52,602 nucleotides of DNA from Lachnospiraceae bacterium UBA7182 (GCA_002491115.1 DKVI01000012.1:1-52602), one strand, 5' to 3'; shown: positions 32,365 through 42,050, counted from the first letter of the stretch. Program-made: numbers and translations. The notes: generated by a model from the sequence alone, not told the origin.

Positions 32365-33501
32365 TTAGCCATTCATAACTTTCCCCATGAAATCTCCCAG
32401 CATCTCCGGCGTCATGGCTCCCACATACGCTCCCAGATCCGCCAGTTTCTGCGCCATATGCCTGTCGTAGACCGGATTCGCTTCCATATCAAGCGCCGTC
32501 AGGCAGACAAGCTTCGCGCCGCTTTCGATGATCCCTCTGCTCACGCTCAAAAGCCCCGTCGGGCTTCCGCCTTCGCACAGGTCGGACACCAGCACCACCA
32601 TGGTCCTGTGAGGATTCTCAATCAAAGTCTCACAGTATTGCAGGGCGCCCGCTATAAAAGTTCCGCCGCCTAACTGTATGCTCATAAGGGTAGCGACCGG
32701 GTCATCCAGATGGGCGCTTAAGTCCACCACCTGGGTATCAAAGATCACAAGCCGCGTATCCAGCATGGGAAGTCTGGCAAAAATGCCCGCCATCACCGCG
32801 CTGTGGATCACGGAATCCAGCATGGACCCGCTTTCATCCACCGCAATCACCACTTTCCACTGACTGTAACGCCGGGTACGTCCGTTAAAATACACCTGTT
32901 CCAGCATCAGCCGTCCGTTTTCCGCGTCGTAGTGCTTCAGATTTCTCCGAATCGTCTTCTGAATGTCCAGGTTCCGTATGGAACGGACCGGGCTTTGGCT
33001 GTTGCGATCGACTTTTCCAAGCAGGGAGCGCCGGATATCCTGGTTCAGCTTTTCCGCGATTTCCTCCGCCACTTTTTTAACGATCCGTTTCGCCGCGTCC
33101 AGCACATCCCCCTTCATCAGATGTTTTAGCTGGAGAATTGTCTTTAAAAGCTCCTGGTTCGGCTCCAGTTTTTCCAGCACTTCTTTGTCTGTCAGAAGCT
33201 CCGTCATGCCATAGTTGTCCAGCGCGTGACGCTCCAGTATTTCCACTGTCTCTTTGGGAAAGAGCTTTCGGATGCGGGTGATCCAGGTGGCGGCTGTCAA
33301 CCGGCTTGCCCCGGTACCGCCCTGGCGCACGTCCTCCCCCTGCTCCCTGTTGTAGAGAAAATCCAGCGCTTCTTCCAGGTCCATACAGGATACGCCGTTC
33401 TCCAGCGACGCCCCTTCCCCAAAGCTTAACCGGTTCCCGGAATATCCTCCCAGGATCAGCCTCCAGCGGTTCAGCCGGCCGGTTTTATTCGTCTTATCCA
33501 T
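32365..33501 (-). CDS. VWA domain-containing protein (CoxE/MoxR-partner type)
   Basis: The 378-residue protein has a helical N-terminal half (about 1-210) and a C-terminal von Willebrand A domain with an intact metal site: VIAVDESGSMLDS (DxSxS), the Thr in LGGGTFIAGAL and the Asp in VLVSDLCEGG. Such proteins partner with MoxR-type AAA+ ATPases, one of which is encoded two genes upstream. Its start overlaps the DUF5682 stop by eight bases. It is the last gene of the operon; no clear terminator hairpin is visible between it and the apbE promoter. Role: probably a metal-dependent adaptor or target-binding subunit. Confidence 0.9.
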   Translation of the reverse strand: MDKTNKTGRLNRWRLILGGYSGNRLSFGEGASLENGVSCMDLEEALDFLYNREQGEDVRQGGTGASRLTAATWITRIRKLFPKETVEILERHALDNYGMTELLTDKEVLEKLEPNQELLKTILQLKHLMKGDVLDAAKRIVKKVAEEIAEKLNQDIRRSLLGKVDRNSQSPVRSIRNLDIQKTIRRNLKHYDAENGRLMLEQVYFNGRTRRYSQWKVVIAVDESGSMLDSVIHSAVMAGIFARLPMLDTRLVIFDTQVVDLSAHLDDPVATLMSIQLGGGTFIAGALQYCETLIENPHRTMVVLVSDLCEGGSPTGLLSVSRGIIESGAKLVCLTALDMEANPVYDRHMAQKLADLGAYVGAMTPEMLGDFMGKVMNG

Positions 33502-35923
33502 CGTCTCGTCCCTGTGCCTCCATCTTTTTTAACGCCCATGCATCCAGAAGTTCCCCATAAGCATATTCCATAGGGGATATGGCTCTGCCTTTAAAAAGCT
33601 CCTGCTTTTTCGCCCCGTGGATGGCCGCGGCTTTCCCCGCGATCCTGTCGGTTTCCAGAGGCGTAAAATATCCGAACGCCTGCCGAAGCTCCGGCAAAAG
33701 ATTCATAAAAGCTTCCACAGACAGTTTCCCCAAAAGCCCGTCGATCATGGTAAGAAAACTTTCCTGCACAAATACAAAATCCCTGGCCGTATAAAACAGT
33801 CCCCGAAGGAACGCCGCGCTTTTCATCTGCATCTCATCCGTACCCTGCAAATATCCCGCTGCCGCTGTCTGAATCTGTCCGTCATACTGGCTGTCATAAC
33901 CGTACAGGAGTCCTAACACAGCGCCTTCCAATCCCGGCTGTACTTCCTTTTGCTCCAAAAGCCGTATAAAAGCGTCAATCAGCGGCTGCCTGTAACGCTC
34001 GAATCCTCTTCGTCCGGTCATCTGATAGAGCGACAGACAGCTTTCCATACATTCCTGCTGCTGCTCATCCTTGACTCTGGCCATGGAAGGCAAAAGCTGC
34101 ATAATTTTCTGAAAACAGATACCCAAAAGTTCCTTAAGCTCCACGGAATCTTCCACCTGGTACAATTCCTGCAATTCATACAGCATACGAAGATGGGAAA
34201 ATCCTTCTGTCAGAGAGAAGAAATCTCCGTCCCCTGCCAGGATCTCTTTCATATGCGCCCCCATCTTCGCCTGTTCTTCCAAAAATCCCATCAAAAATCC
34301 CCGGGTCAAAAGCCTGGCGGCTTCTTTACTGATGCTGCTTTTTGTAAACTGCCTGGCAAGCTGCGTCCGGGACGCTTCCTCCACCGTCCCTCCGGCCATG
34401 GATACATCCACCAGCGCCGAAAGTACATGGCCGGAATAGCCGTATTCCCAGACTTCCCGAACCCGGCTGTTATCCCTTCGGTTCAAAAGATCCGCTCCTT
34501 TTTTACGCCGGGAAAATCCGGTCCCTAAAAAATCCATCTGGTAAAAGAAGCGGCTTATGAGCAGATGCTTTTGCTTTGTGAACAATTCCAGTGTGATCTC
34601 CTGCTTGGAGGCAGTCTGTATCTTTAATCCGAATTTTTTACACTGCTCTTCAAAATCCACCAAAAGCGGCGGACGAAGGGCATCTTCACAAAGCTTTCCC
34701 GTCTGTTTTCCCGTATTCAGGTTTTGAAGAATCCTTAAGGGCAGATCCGTAGACGGGCTGCATTCTCCCTTTACAAAGGAAGACAACGCCGCATCCCGAA
34801 GCTCATAAAGCCCCGGTTCCTGTTTTCCCCGAAGCGCGGCCAGCCCTTTCGCCATGGAATAGGCGCAGATCACGTCATAGGAAGACAGACTTTCTTTCTG
34901 CTTTCTGGCCTGGCGCCCTGCGCTGACCAGTTGATGCAGCACTGCCTCCCCATAAGCGCCCGACGGATGCTCGTTTTCCTGAAGCTGTTCCCACACTTTC
35001 TGGTAAAATCCCGGAGAGACCATACCGCTGGCATAGCCGTTCAGTGCGTCCGCCGCTTCCATAGAGTATGCCAGCGGATAGACGCCCTGGTTCTCGGCAG
35101 GTATTTTATGAAGTTTGACCGGCTTTCCGGTGCAGGTCAGACGTCCTTCCTTCCATGTAAGCAGCCCGGTCAGGCCGTAAGTATGAAAGCCTCCGGTTAC
35201 TGCCAGGATGTGTTTGTAATCTGCCGAAGCTTCCGCGATCTGCCAGGCCATATACCGCTCCCGCAAAAGACACCCGTCTTCTTCCATCTCTTCTTTAGGC
35301 GTATGCTTTCTGGACAGGCCGCAGTACACGAGCATTCTGTGTACAAATTCTTCCGTAGTGCAGAAAAGCCCGCCGATTTCAAAATATTTCTCCCAGAACT
35401 CATCAAAACTTCTTAGACCCGCTTTATCCAGAAGCAGGTGAATATATTGACTCCGGCTTAACAGGTAGTCGTCATTGTAGGTCTGCTTTTCACCCTCCGC
35501 GCGGATGCCTTTGTATCTGGCAGTTCCCAGCAGGATCTCCCCGTACGGCAGGTCAATAAAATGCGCCGGAATCTTTCTTTCTTTCGCCTCCCGAAGGGCA
35601 ACCAGCTCAGGCGAACAGTCCAGAAAAGGATAATAACATTTATAGTCTTCTTTCTCCTCGCTTAAAAGTCCTTTTTTGTCTTTATAAAAATAATACAGGG
35701 CGACCGGCGCTTTCGTCTCCTGATCAGCCAGTACAGGTATCAGCGCTTCGGCATTCTGAGGGCCTTCTATGAGAATACAGTCCGGATGATACGCGTCAAT
35801 GGCCTGTTTTAAATGGTATGCGCACGCCGGACTGTGATGGCGGACCGGAAAATACAGCACCGGACTGTCAAGGTCATACAGATTTACTTCAGGTATTTCC
35901 TCGCCTCGTAATAATCGTTCCAT
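33494..35923 (-). CDS. DUF5682 family protein
   Basis: The 809-residue protein begins with a domain related to the ChaN/EreA/TraB group: VLYFPVRHHSPACAYHL, CILIEGPQNAE, PAHFIDLPYGEI and ILAVTGGFHTYGL, with conserved His, Glu, Asp that could form a hydrolytic site. The remaining 500 residues are helical and give no recognisable domain. DUF5682 genes typically lie between a MoxR ATPase and a VWA gene, as here. The start at 35923 follows GAGGGCGG and overlaps the ATPase gene by 40 bases, so translation is tightly linked. The substrate is unknown. Confidence 0.88.
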   Translation of the reverse strand: MERLLRGEEIPEVNLYDLDSPVLYFPVRHHSPACAYHLKQAIDAYHPDCILIEGPQNAEALIPVLADQETKAPVALYYFYKDKKGLLSEEKEDYKCYYPFLDCSPELVALREAKERKIPAHFIDLPYGEILLGTARYKGIRAEGEKQTYNDDYLLSRSQYIHLLLDKAGLRSFDEFWEKYFEIGGLFCTTEEFVHRMLVYCGLSRKHTPKEEMEEDGCLLRERYMAWQIAEASADYKHILAVTGGFHTYGLTGLLTWKEGRLTCTGKPVKLHKIPAENQGVYPLAYSMEAADALNGYASGMVSPGFYQKVWEQLQENEHPSGAYGEAVLHQLVSAGRQARKQKESLSSYDVICAYSMAKGLAALRGKQEPGLYELRDAALSSFVKGECSPSTDLPLRILQNLNTGKQTGKLCEDALRPPLLVDFEEQCKKFGLKIQTASKQEITLELFTKQKHLLISRFFYQMDFLGTGFSRRKKGADLLNRRDNSRVREVWEYGYSGHVLSALVDVSMAGGTVEEASRTQLARQFTKSSISKEAARLLTRGFLMGFLEEQAKMGAHMKEILAGDGDFFSLTEGFSHLRMLYELQELYQVEDSVELKELLGICFQKIMQLLPSMARVKDEQQQECMESCLSLYQMTGRRGFERYRQPLIDAFIRLLEQKEVQPGLEGAVLGLLYGYDSQYDGQIQTAAAGYLQGTDEMQMKSAAFLRGLFYTARDFVFVQESFLTMIDGLLGKLSVEAFMNLLPELRQAFGYFTPLETDRIAGKAAAIHGAKKQELFKGRAISPMEYAYGELLDAWALKKMEAQGRDDG

Positions 35924-36999
35924 AATCCGCCCTCTTTTCCTCCTTTATCCCGCACGACTGTCTGGAAATAACTGCGCAGTTTCTCCATATCTTCCCGGTT
36001 CTCCTTCTGCACAGCGCCCACCAGATTCTGCACCAGACAGCCCAGATCCATGCCGGCGTCTCCATAATAGTAGGCAGTCATCATGGTCTGGTAATAGACC
36101 GACACCGCCTCCGCCGTACTCATGACCGCTGAAGGACGGTCGATGCGGTGCCCCATGGAAGATACGCCTTCCCGAAGCTCATGATAGGTTGAAGCAAGGA
36201 GTTCGGCCACATCTTCATCCACCGGCATATCGATCCGGCTCTCCTTCGCCAGCGACTCTACCTCGTTGACAATGATCTGTTTTTCCAGGGACACATCCCG
36301 CACGGGCATAACCGTCTCAAAATTAAAACGGCGTTTCAGTGCGCTGCTCATCTCATTTACGCCTTTATCCCTTGTATTGGCCGTGCCGATCACATTAAAA
36401 CCAGCTTTGGCAAAGAGAAGTCCTTCTTCTCCCAGCTCCGGCACATTCAGCACTTTATCGCTGAGCACGCTGATCAGGCTGTCCTGGATCTCCGCCGGCG
36501 TACGGGTGATCTCCTCAAACCGGGTTAAAATCCCCTGCTCCATCCCCACATAAAGAGGCGAAGGCACAAGCGCTTCCCGCACCGGGCCTTTGGCCAGCAA
36601 AAGGGCATAATTCCAGCTGTATTTGATCATATCTTCCGTGGTGCCCGCCGTCCCCTGCACCGTATTGGTACTGTTGCCGCTGATGGCAGCGGAAAGAAGT
36701 TCTGAAAGCATGGTCTTGGCCGTCCCGGGCTCTCCCACCAGCATAAGCCCTCTGTTTCCCGCCAGTGTGATGATGCATCGCTCCACCAGGGCGTCGTTGC
36801 CCAGATATTTTTTGCGGATAACGATCTCTTCCCCGTTCCATTCCAGCGGTTTACTGCTCCCAAGGATAAATGTCCTCACTGCTTTGGGGGACAGTTTCCA
36901 GTTCAAAGGCCGCTTCCCTGTATCCAGCGCCGCCAGCGCTTCCAGTTCTTTCCGGTAGCGGACTTCCACCGGAGGTTTGATTTGTGCTTTATTGTCCAT
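35884..36999 (-). CDS. MoxR-type AAA+ ATPase
   Basis: The 371-residue protein has Walker A GEPGTAKTML (about residues 117-126), a Walker B-like LTRFEEITRTP, sensor 1 in NVIGTANTRDKG and an arginine-finger region ALKRRFNFETV. This is the MoxR/RavA branch of AAA+ ATPases, which remodel or activate partner proteins together with VWA-domain proteins. Its binding site GGAG overlaps the stop codon of the hybrid kinase 12 bases upstream, and its end overlaps the DUF5682 start by 40 bases. The four genes therefore look like one transcript. Confidence 0.92.
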   Translation of the reverse strand: MDNKAQIKPPVEVRYRKELEALAALDTGKRPLNWKLSPKAVRTFILGSSKPLEWNGEEIVIRKKYLGNDALVERCIITLAGNRGLMLVGEPGTAKTMLSELLSAAISGNSTNTVQGTAGTTEDMIKYSWNYALLLAKGPVREALVPSPLYVGMEQGILTRFEEITRTPAEIQDSLISVLSDKVLNVPELGEEGLLFAKAGFNVIGTANTRDKGVNEMSSALKRRFNFETVMPVRDVSLEKQIIVNEVESLAKESRIDMPVDEDVAELLASTYHELREGVSSMGHRIDRPSAVMSTAEAVSVYYQTMMTAYYYGDAGMDLGCLVQNLVGAVQKENREDMEKLRSYFQTVVRDKGGKEGGLWNDYYEARKYLK

Positions 37000-37011
37000 A
37001 TCTTTTACTCC

Positions 37012-40000
37012 TTATTGTGTTCTGTTCAGCCAATACTCCATACGGGATACCAGATGCGGAATATCCAGCGGCTTGGAAATGTGTTCATTCATGCCTGACT
37101 GCCTGCTGGCAGCTATATCCTCCGCGGAATTGTTGGCGGACATGGCAATGATCGGGATCGTGGAGGCGTCGGCACGGGGCAGCTTTCTGATGGCCCGGGT
37201 GGCCGCATAGCCGTCCATAACCGGCATCTGTATGTCCATGAAAATCAGATCATAATACCCTTCGGGCATATCCGCAAAACGTACCAGCCCTTTACGCCCG
37301 TCTGAAACACATTCGACCTTGGCTCCGATTTCACCGATCAGTTCCATGGCGATCTCCTGGTTCAGTTCATTATCCTCAATCAAAAGAATCCTGCAGTTCT
37401 CAAAAGATGACTCCGAAGCTGCCTCCTGTTCAGAGGCCGGTATATCCTTGAGCGGCTCGGAAGGGTTCTGCTGCCTTAAGATGACCGTTACCGTGAACTG
37501 GGAACCCGCCCCCGGCGTACTTTTCACGCTGATGCTCCCGCCCATCATACGCACGATATTCTGGGCAATGGTAAGTCCGAGCCCGGTTCCCTCGACTTTA
37601 CTGACCCTTGGATCTTCCGCCCGGGTAAACGGTTCAAATACATGCTGGATAAACGTTTCGTCCATACCGATGCCATTGTCACAGAACATAAAATCATAAG
37701 AACTGCATCCATAGCCTCTGGACTCCTGCTCTCTTACAGATACTTCTAAAACCCCGCCCTGGGAGGTAAATTTAACCGAGTTCCTTAAAATATACAAAAA
37801 TACCTGCTGAAGTCGTTTACTGTCACCTATGACTTTATCATGTCTGACCTGCATGGGATAAACTTTCATATGAAGCCCTTTACGTTCCACATCCGGAAGG
37901 ATCGTATCCGTCACATCCTGCATCAGTCCGGACAGACTGAAAGCACCCGATTCCAGCTTTGCCGTACCGGATTTAATTCGGCTTATATCCAGCAGTTCAT
38001 TCAATATGGTGAGAAGCTGACCGCTGGCAGTATAGGCTTTATCCAGGCATTCGCGCACTTTCTGGCTGTCCTCCAGATGACTGGAAGCAATGGCAAGCAT
38101 ACCGATAATACCATTCATAGGTGTACGAACATTATGGCTCATACAGGAAAGAAACTCGCTTTTAGAAGCGTTGGCAAAATCCGCCGCCTCACAGGCCGCC
38201 TGGATCGCCTGCTGCTCTCTCATCTCCTTGCGCTTGCTGTCTGTCACGTCCTGGGCTGCATAGATCACAATACTGGCTTTACCGTCCGAACCGGCCTCGG
38301 CCATGACAGCCGTCCCGCGAATCCACCCGTATTCTTCGGGCCCTGGATTGGGCTTATCAGGTATCTTACGATAAGCCAGCGTCACATACGGATGTTTATT
38401 ACTCAAAGTTTTCTTAAGATTTTCCGTACTGAGAACCGATATATATTCTTCCCTGTCCTCGGGATGGATGAAGCGTTCTGCATAAAGGCGCAGTCCGTCC
38501 ATATAATTCATCCGGTCACCCAGAACCTTTTCCACTTCTTTTAACTGTGTCACACTGCGCAGAACTCCTTCATCCAGATCAACATAGTAAGTGGCAAAAA
38601 ACATACTGCCCAGCGTACGGATAATATTCTCGTATTCCTGCTCTTCTTTGAGCCTTTGCTCCTCCTGAAGCTTCTCTCTTGTAATATCCCTCCCCAGAAT
38701 GTTGACGGACATATGGTTTTCCTGGCGGGAATAGATCACATGCTGTTCCATCCATCGAAGCGGCGTACCCGCAACCCTGTACTGACAGACTTCTTCCAGA
38801 TAGTCCTGCGTACTGGCCGCCTTACGGTACAGCTGCTCGGGACTCATGACATTCTGGAAAGCCTCCGCATCCTCAGGAAAGACGATCGTTGACATGGTTT
38901 TTTGAAAATACTGATTATAATTTTCCGTAACCGTCTTTTTCATAGTGCTGTTTTTATTGATCCAGATCCGTTCGCATTGACCGTTTTCCAGATGGATTGT
39001 GGTCATGACACTGTAACGGGATTTTAAGATCGCCGCGAGCTGCATATCCCTCTGGGACAGGGCAAGTTCCTGGCGCACACGCTTATCCACGTTCTGGAAC
39101 GCCACAATGGTATAATTTTTGGAGCCATGACTCTGCCCAAAATAGGCAATCACCGCCATATACCTGTAATCAAAATCCTCATCGCTCCGCCACTGACAAA
39201 GCATATCTGTCTTCTGGACTTCTGTGTCTTTCGCTCTGCGCAGACCTTCTAAAGAAAATTTTTCCTGAAATTCTTCCCGGTTACTGTAATGAATCTGCCG
39301 GATCAGACGGGAATTTATAACTTCCTCCCACTCAAATGTGCGGAATTTCCAGCCCGCCTGGGTATGTCCGTTCTCTCTTACCAGGTTGGACTCTCCTGTA
39401 TCCAGGTCTATGGTATAGACGCTGTAATTCTGCTCACCCAAAGTACGGATGATCTCCTGGATACGGATGCTGGACTCATCGATCTCCAGACTTTCCCGCA
39501 TAATGTCATCCATATCTTTTATGTATAAAAAGACGGTCTGATTATTTTTGGTATATTCCGAATCAGGAATGATTTCCATCATTCTCCATCTGAAACCATC
39601 CCCTGTATTCCTCCGGTAACTGCATGTCAGCATCTTCTCTCCGGCATCCAGGGCAGAGCGCATGCTGTTCAGACGGGTAAAATTGATAAAACCGTTCATA
39701 TCGTCCGGATGGATACCGCCATTATAGATCAACTGGCCCAGCCAGACGGAAAACCTGTCCGTTCCCTGCCCGATCTCCCGTTCCTCCGGCGCCGCTTTTA
39801 CCATATCATAATGGTCTGTTGTAAGATTCACCCGCAGAATCTTATAATAAGTATAATTGATGACCTGCATATGGGGGGTTACCGTGATGATAAAAGCCGG
39901 AATCTGATTCTCCCACTGCATTCTGACCGCCACAATATCCACCAGCTCTCCGAAGGGGCTGTTGTAACTGAGCGTCCGGTTCTCGATCCGGTTTCCTATG

Positions 40001-40188
40001 GTTAAAAGAGGACAGTTCTTACAGGAAGATCCTCCCAGTTCATGACAGGGTATTCCTTTTTTCACGTGGGGCGCCACCTCACGCATCCGGTCGTTATAAT
40101 AGAGAATCCTGTGATCATCTTCCCGGATGATAAATACGCCTGCCGCAGGCATTGCATGTAATATTTTCTCGTAGTCTTTTATATCCAT
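37012..40188 (-). CDS. PAS-domain hybrid sensor histidine kinase
   Basis: The 1058-residue protein has several N-terminal PAS-like domains (about residues 1-640). The first holds a cysteine group (CHELGGSSCKNCPLL) that might bind a metal or cluster. It continues with HisKA (phosphorylatable His in MSHNVRTPMNGIIG, near 685), an HATPase domain (NSVKF near 803, DNGIGMD near 838, GTGLGLT near 868) and a C-terminal receiver with the Asp in LIFMDIQMPVMDG (near 984). No membrane helix is visible, so it senses a cytoplasmic signal. The start at 40188 is preceded by AAGGA/GAG; earlier ATGs are less likely. Being first in the MoxR-DUF5682-VWA operon, it may regulate or be tuned by it; no response regulator with DNA-binding output lies nearby. 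Confidence 0.9.
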   Translation of the reverse strand: MDIKDYEKILHAMPAAGVFIIREDDHRILYYNDRMREVAPHVKKGIPCHELGGSSCKNCPLLTIGNRIENRTLSYNSPFGELVDIVAVRMQWENQIPAFIITVTPHMQVINYTYYKILRVNLTTDHYDMVKAAPEEREIGQGTDRFSVWLGQLIYNGGIHPDDMNGFINFTRLNSMRSALDAGEKMLTCSYRRNTGDGFRWRMMEIIPDSEYTKNNQTVFLYIKDMDDIMRESLEIDESSIRIQEIIRTLGEQNYSVYTIDLDTGESNLVRENGHTQAGWKFRTFEWEEVINSRLIRQIHYSNREEFQEKFSLEGLRRAKDTEVQKTDMLCQWRSDEDFDYRYMAVIAYFGQSHGSKNYTIVAFQNVDKRVRQELALSQRDMQLAAILKSRYSVMTTIHLENGQCERIWINKNSTMKKTVTENYNQYFQKTMSTIVFPEDAEAFQNVMSPEQLYRKAASTQDYLEEVCQYRVAGTPLRWMEQHVIYSRQENHMSVNILGRDITREKLQEEQRLKEEQEYENIIRTLGSMFFATYYVDLDEGVLRSVTQLKEVEKVLGDRMNYMDGLRLYAERFIHPEDREEYISVLSTENLKKTLSNKHPYVTLAYRKIPDKPNPGPEEYGWIRGTAVMAEAGSDGKASIVIYAAQDVTDSKRKEMREQQAIQAACEAADFANASKSEFLSCMSHNVRTPMNGIIGMLAIASSHLEDSQKVRECLDKAYTASGQLLTILNELLDISRIKSGTAKLESGAFSLSGLMQDVTDTILPDVERKGLHMKVYPMQVRHDKVIGDSKRLQQVFLYILRNSVKFTSQGGVLEVSVREQESRGYGCSSYDFMFCDNGIGMDETFIQHVFEPFTRAEDPRVSKVEGTGLGLTIAQNIVRMMGGSISVKSTPGAGSQFTVTVILRQQNPSEPLKDIPASEQEAASESSFENCRILLIEDNELNQEIAMELIGEIGAKVECVSDGRKGLVRFADMPEGYYDLIFMDIQMPVMDGYAATRAIRKLPRADASTIPIIAMSANNSAEDIAASRQSGMNEHISKPLDIPHLVSRMEYWLNRTQ

Positions 40189-40237
40189 ACTCTCACATTC
40201 CTTCTCACCGCTTTTATAAAGATTCATGTTTGACGAT

Positions 40238-40246
40238 ATTATACCA
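40238..40246 (-). promoter_or_regulatory. Extended -10 promoter element of the kinase operon
   Basis: TGGTATAAT on the minus strand is a perfect extended -10 box about 50 bases before the start at 40188. No convincing -35 box is seen at 17 bases. Confidence 0.6.
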
Positions 40247-40283
40247 CATTCTTGTATATTTTCCATCTTAAATTCCGCAGCGT

Positions 40284-40319
40284 AAAAAAAGACGCCTCTT
40301 TTTTGAGACGTCCTTTTTC
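40284..40319 (-). terminator. Terminator of the sigma/DUF4179 operon
   Basis: On the minus strand GACGTCTC, a six-A loop, and GAGGCGTC form a stem followed by seven T residues. Confidence 0.85.
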
Positions 40320-40332
40320 AAAGATTCCGTAT

Positions 40333-41388
40333 TTAAAGTTCCAAGGTAAACGATTCTCCCACCTGCACATAATCATCGCTCATACGCCCGTCTTCCTCCG
40401 GCAGTTCCACCGCAAAGAGGGTAAATGTCGCTTCCCCTGCATCCTCGGCGATCCTTCCGTCATAAAGGATCTCCTGGTTTATCATATATCCGGAAGTCCG
40501 GTCGGCCCTGCTGGTGTCAAATTCAGCCTGTCTTCCGTCCCGGTCTGTCGCCAGGATCATCAGATTGTACCTGGTAGATCCTGAGGTACGGTAAATGATC
40601 CTCTGTTCCAGGTCGTTGGAAGTATATTCGTCCAGCGTCAGCGTCACTCCGTCAGGCAGCGTAAATTCTTTTCCGATGGAAATCCGCTTCGTATCCGCGA
40701 TCAGATCTGTCCCGTCCGCGGTAAACGCAAAATCCCATGTCCCTTTTACGCCGTTGTCAAAACCGAGCTGGCCGATCCTGATCTGGTATGCATTTTCCCC
40801 CGACAGATCCACGCCCGGCGCCTCATGGGAAGTCTCCACGCCCAGGACGGTCTGTTCTTCATCCAGAAACCATGCGCTGCCGCCTGCGCCGTCATGTACC
40901 GCTTTTCCGTTGATATACAGGCTCTCATCCGGCGTCAGTATCTGGTCCATAGGCTGTCCGTCTTCTCTCTGGAGCGTAAAATTGACCACCAGTTTTTCCT
41001 CCGAAACCACCGCCTCCTGCAGCGTAACAACATATCCCTTGTCTGCCACGGACGTCTGCACGACCTCCCGGTAATCTGCCAAGTCTTTGGGCGTCCCCAG
41101 CGCGCTGCTGATACTCCAGCTGATCTGCTGAATCGCCGCATGGACTTCTTCGCCGAAGACCGCCGTCCCTGCCGCCAGGACTATGACCACACAGGCTGCC
41201 GCGGATACCTTCCCGAACCTTCTCCTTACATTCCTTTTTTCCTTTTTAATCTCCTCTGATACAGCCGTCTTATATCTTTTCATCTCCACATCATCCGGGC
41301 TTTCTGTCAGGCATTCACCGTCCGCCCCAGGTTCCGTCTTTATTTTATTAGCCAGTTCATAGGCTTCTCTGCTCATGCTCATATTCAT
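40333..41388 (-). CDS. DUF4179 domain protein, probable anti-sigma factor
   Basis: The 351-residue protein has a cytoplasmic N-terminus of about 60 residues, one membrane helix (VSAAACVVIVLAAGTAVFG) and an extracytoplasmic DUF4179 domain of about 270 residues. The first ATG overlaps the sigma factor stop (ATGA), and a second ATG at 41382 lies seven bases after an AAGAGGG site, so either may be used. DUF4179 proteins are commonly co-encoded with ECF sigma factors in Firmicutes and are thought to hold the sigma factor at the membrane until a signal releases it. The signal is not known. The operon ends at a strong terminator. Confidence 0.88.
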   Translation of the reverse strand: MNMSMSREAYELANKIKTEPGADGECLTESPDDVEMKRYKTAVSEEIKKEKRNVRRRFGKVSAAACVVIVLAAGTAVFGEEVHAAIQQISWSISSALGTPKDLADYREVVQTSVADKGYVVTLQEAVVSEEKLVVNFTLQREDGQPMDQILTPDESLYINGKAVHDGAGGSAWFLDEEQTVLGVETSHEAPGVDLSGENAYQIRIGQLGFDNGVKGTWDFAFTADGTDLIADTKRISIGKEFTLPDGVTLTLDEYTSNDLEQRIIYRTSGSTRYNLMILATDRDGRQAEFDTSRADRTSGYMINQEILYDGRIAEDAGEATFTLFAVELPEEDGRMSDDYVQVGESFTLEL

Positions 41389-41936
41389 GCCCTCTTCCTT
41401 TCTCCAAATTTGCTCCGGATCTTTTTCTTTCCCCGAAAGATCCGCACATATACATTGTCTCTGCTGATTCCGAGCCTGCTGCCCGCTGCTTCCGGCTCTT
41501 CTTCTTCCAGAAAAATACGCCGGAACAGCTCCTGGTCTTTTGGCGACAGGCAGGATAAGATCTCTTCTGTCTCTTTTGAGAGTTCCTGCTCCGTCAGCGC
41601 AAGAAGCGTTTTGTCTTCTTCCGGAATTTCCATATCTTCCAGTGATACCGTGTTGTGTTCTCTCTGGATCTTGCGCAATGTGTCGATGGCTTCTAACCTG
41701 GCCACGCCCGCGGCCCAGTTTACGAAACTTCCTCTGTCCGGATCAAAACTTCCGATATTCTGCCAGATGCCAAGAAAAATGTCGTTCATGCATTCTTCGA
41801 TCCGATCCGGCGACGCGAAAAGTCTCTTTCCCACAATGGACTTAAGAAGTCCTCCATAGGTCTCGATCACATACAGGATACCTTCTTCCCTGCGCTTTCT
41901 GATCAGGTCCACAAAATTATCTTCATTCGCTTTCAT
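41385..41936 (-). CDS. ECF-type RNA polymerase sigma factor
   Basis: The 183-residue protein has sigma region 2 (about residues 20-95, with RIEECMNDIFLGIWQNIGSFDPDRGSFVNWAAGVARLEAIDTLRK) split here only in description, and region 4 (about 120-178, LSPKDQELFRRIFLEE and GISRDNVYVRIFRGKKKIR). It is normal size for an ECF factor. GAGGTGA lies nine bases before the start. Its stop overlaps the DUF4179 start. A candidate autoregulated promoter is at 42011-42038. Targets outside this window are unknown. Confidence 0.92.
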   Translation of the reverse strand: MKANEDNFVDLIRKRREEGILYVIETYGGLLKSIVGKRLFASPDRIEECMNDIFLGIWQNIGSFDPDRGSFVNWAAGVARLEAIDTLRKIQREHNTVSLEDMEIPEEDKTLLALTEQELSKETEEILSCLSPKDQELFRRIFLEEEEPEAAGSRLGISRDNVYVRIFRGKKKIRSKFGERKRA

Positions 41937-42010
41937 AATAAACAGTCACCTCAAAAACAGATTTCGTAAGCTTACGGATGTCCGGGCTTATCGGCCCTTT
42001 CACTTTATAT

Positions 42011-42038
42011 TCCGTCGGCGGACTTTGAGAATCTTACA
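42011..42038 (-). promoter_or_regulatory. Candidate ECF-dependent promoter of the sigma operon
   Basis: On the minus strand TGTAAGATT is followed, about 15 bases on, by CGACGGAATA, a layout like ECF promoters (a GTAA-type -35 and CG-rich -10). The -10 lies in a TCCGCCGACGGA dyad. It is about 75 bases upstream of the sigma factor start. Confidence 0.5.
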
Positions 42039-42050
42039 CTTTGGAGAAAA

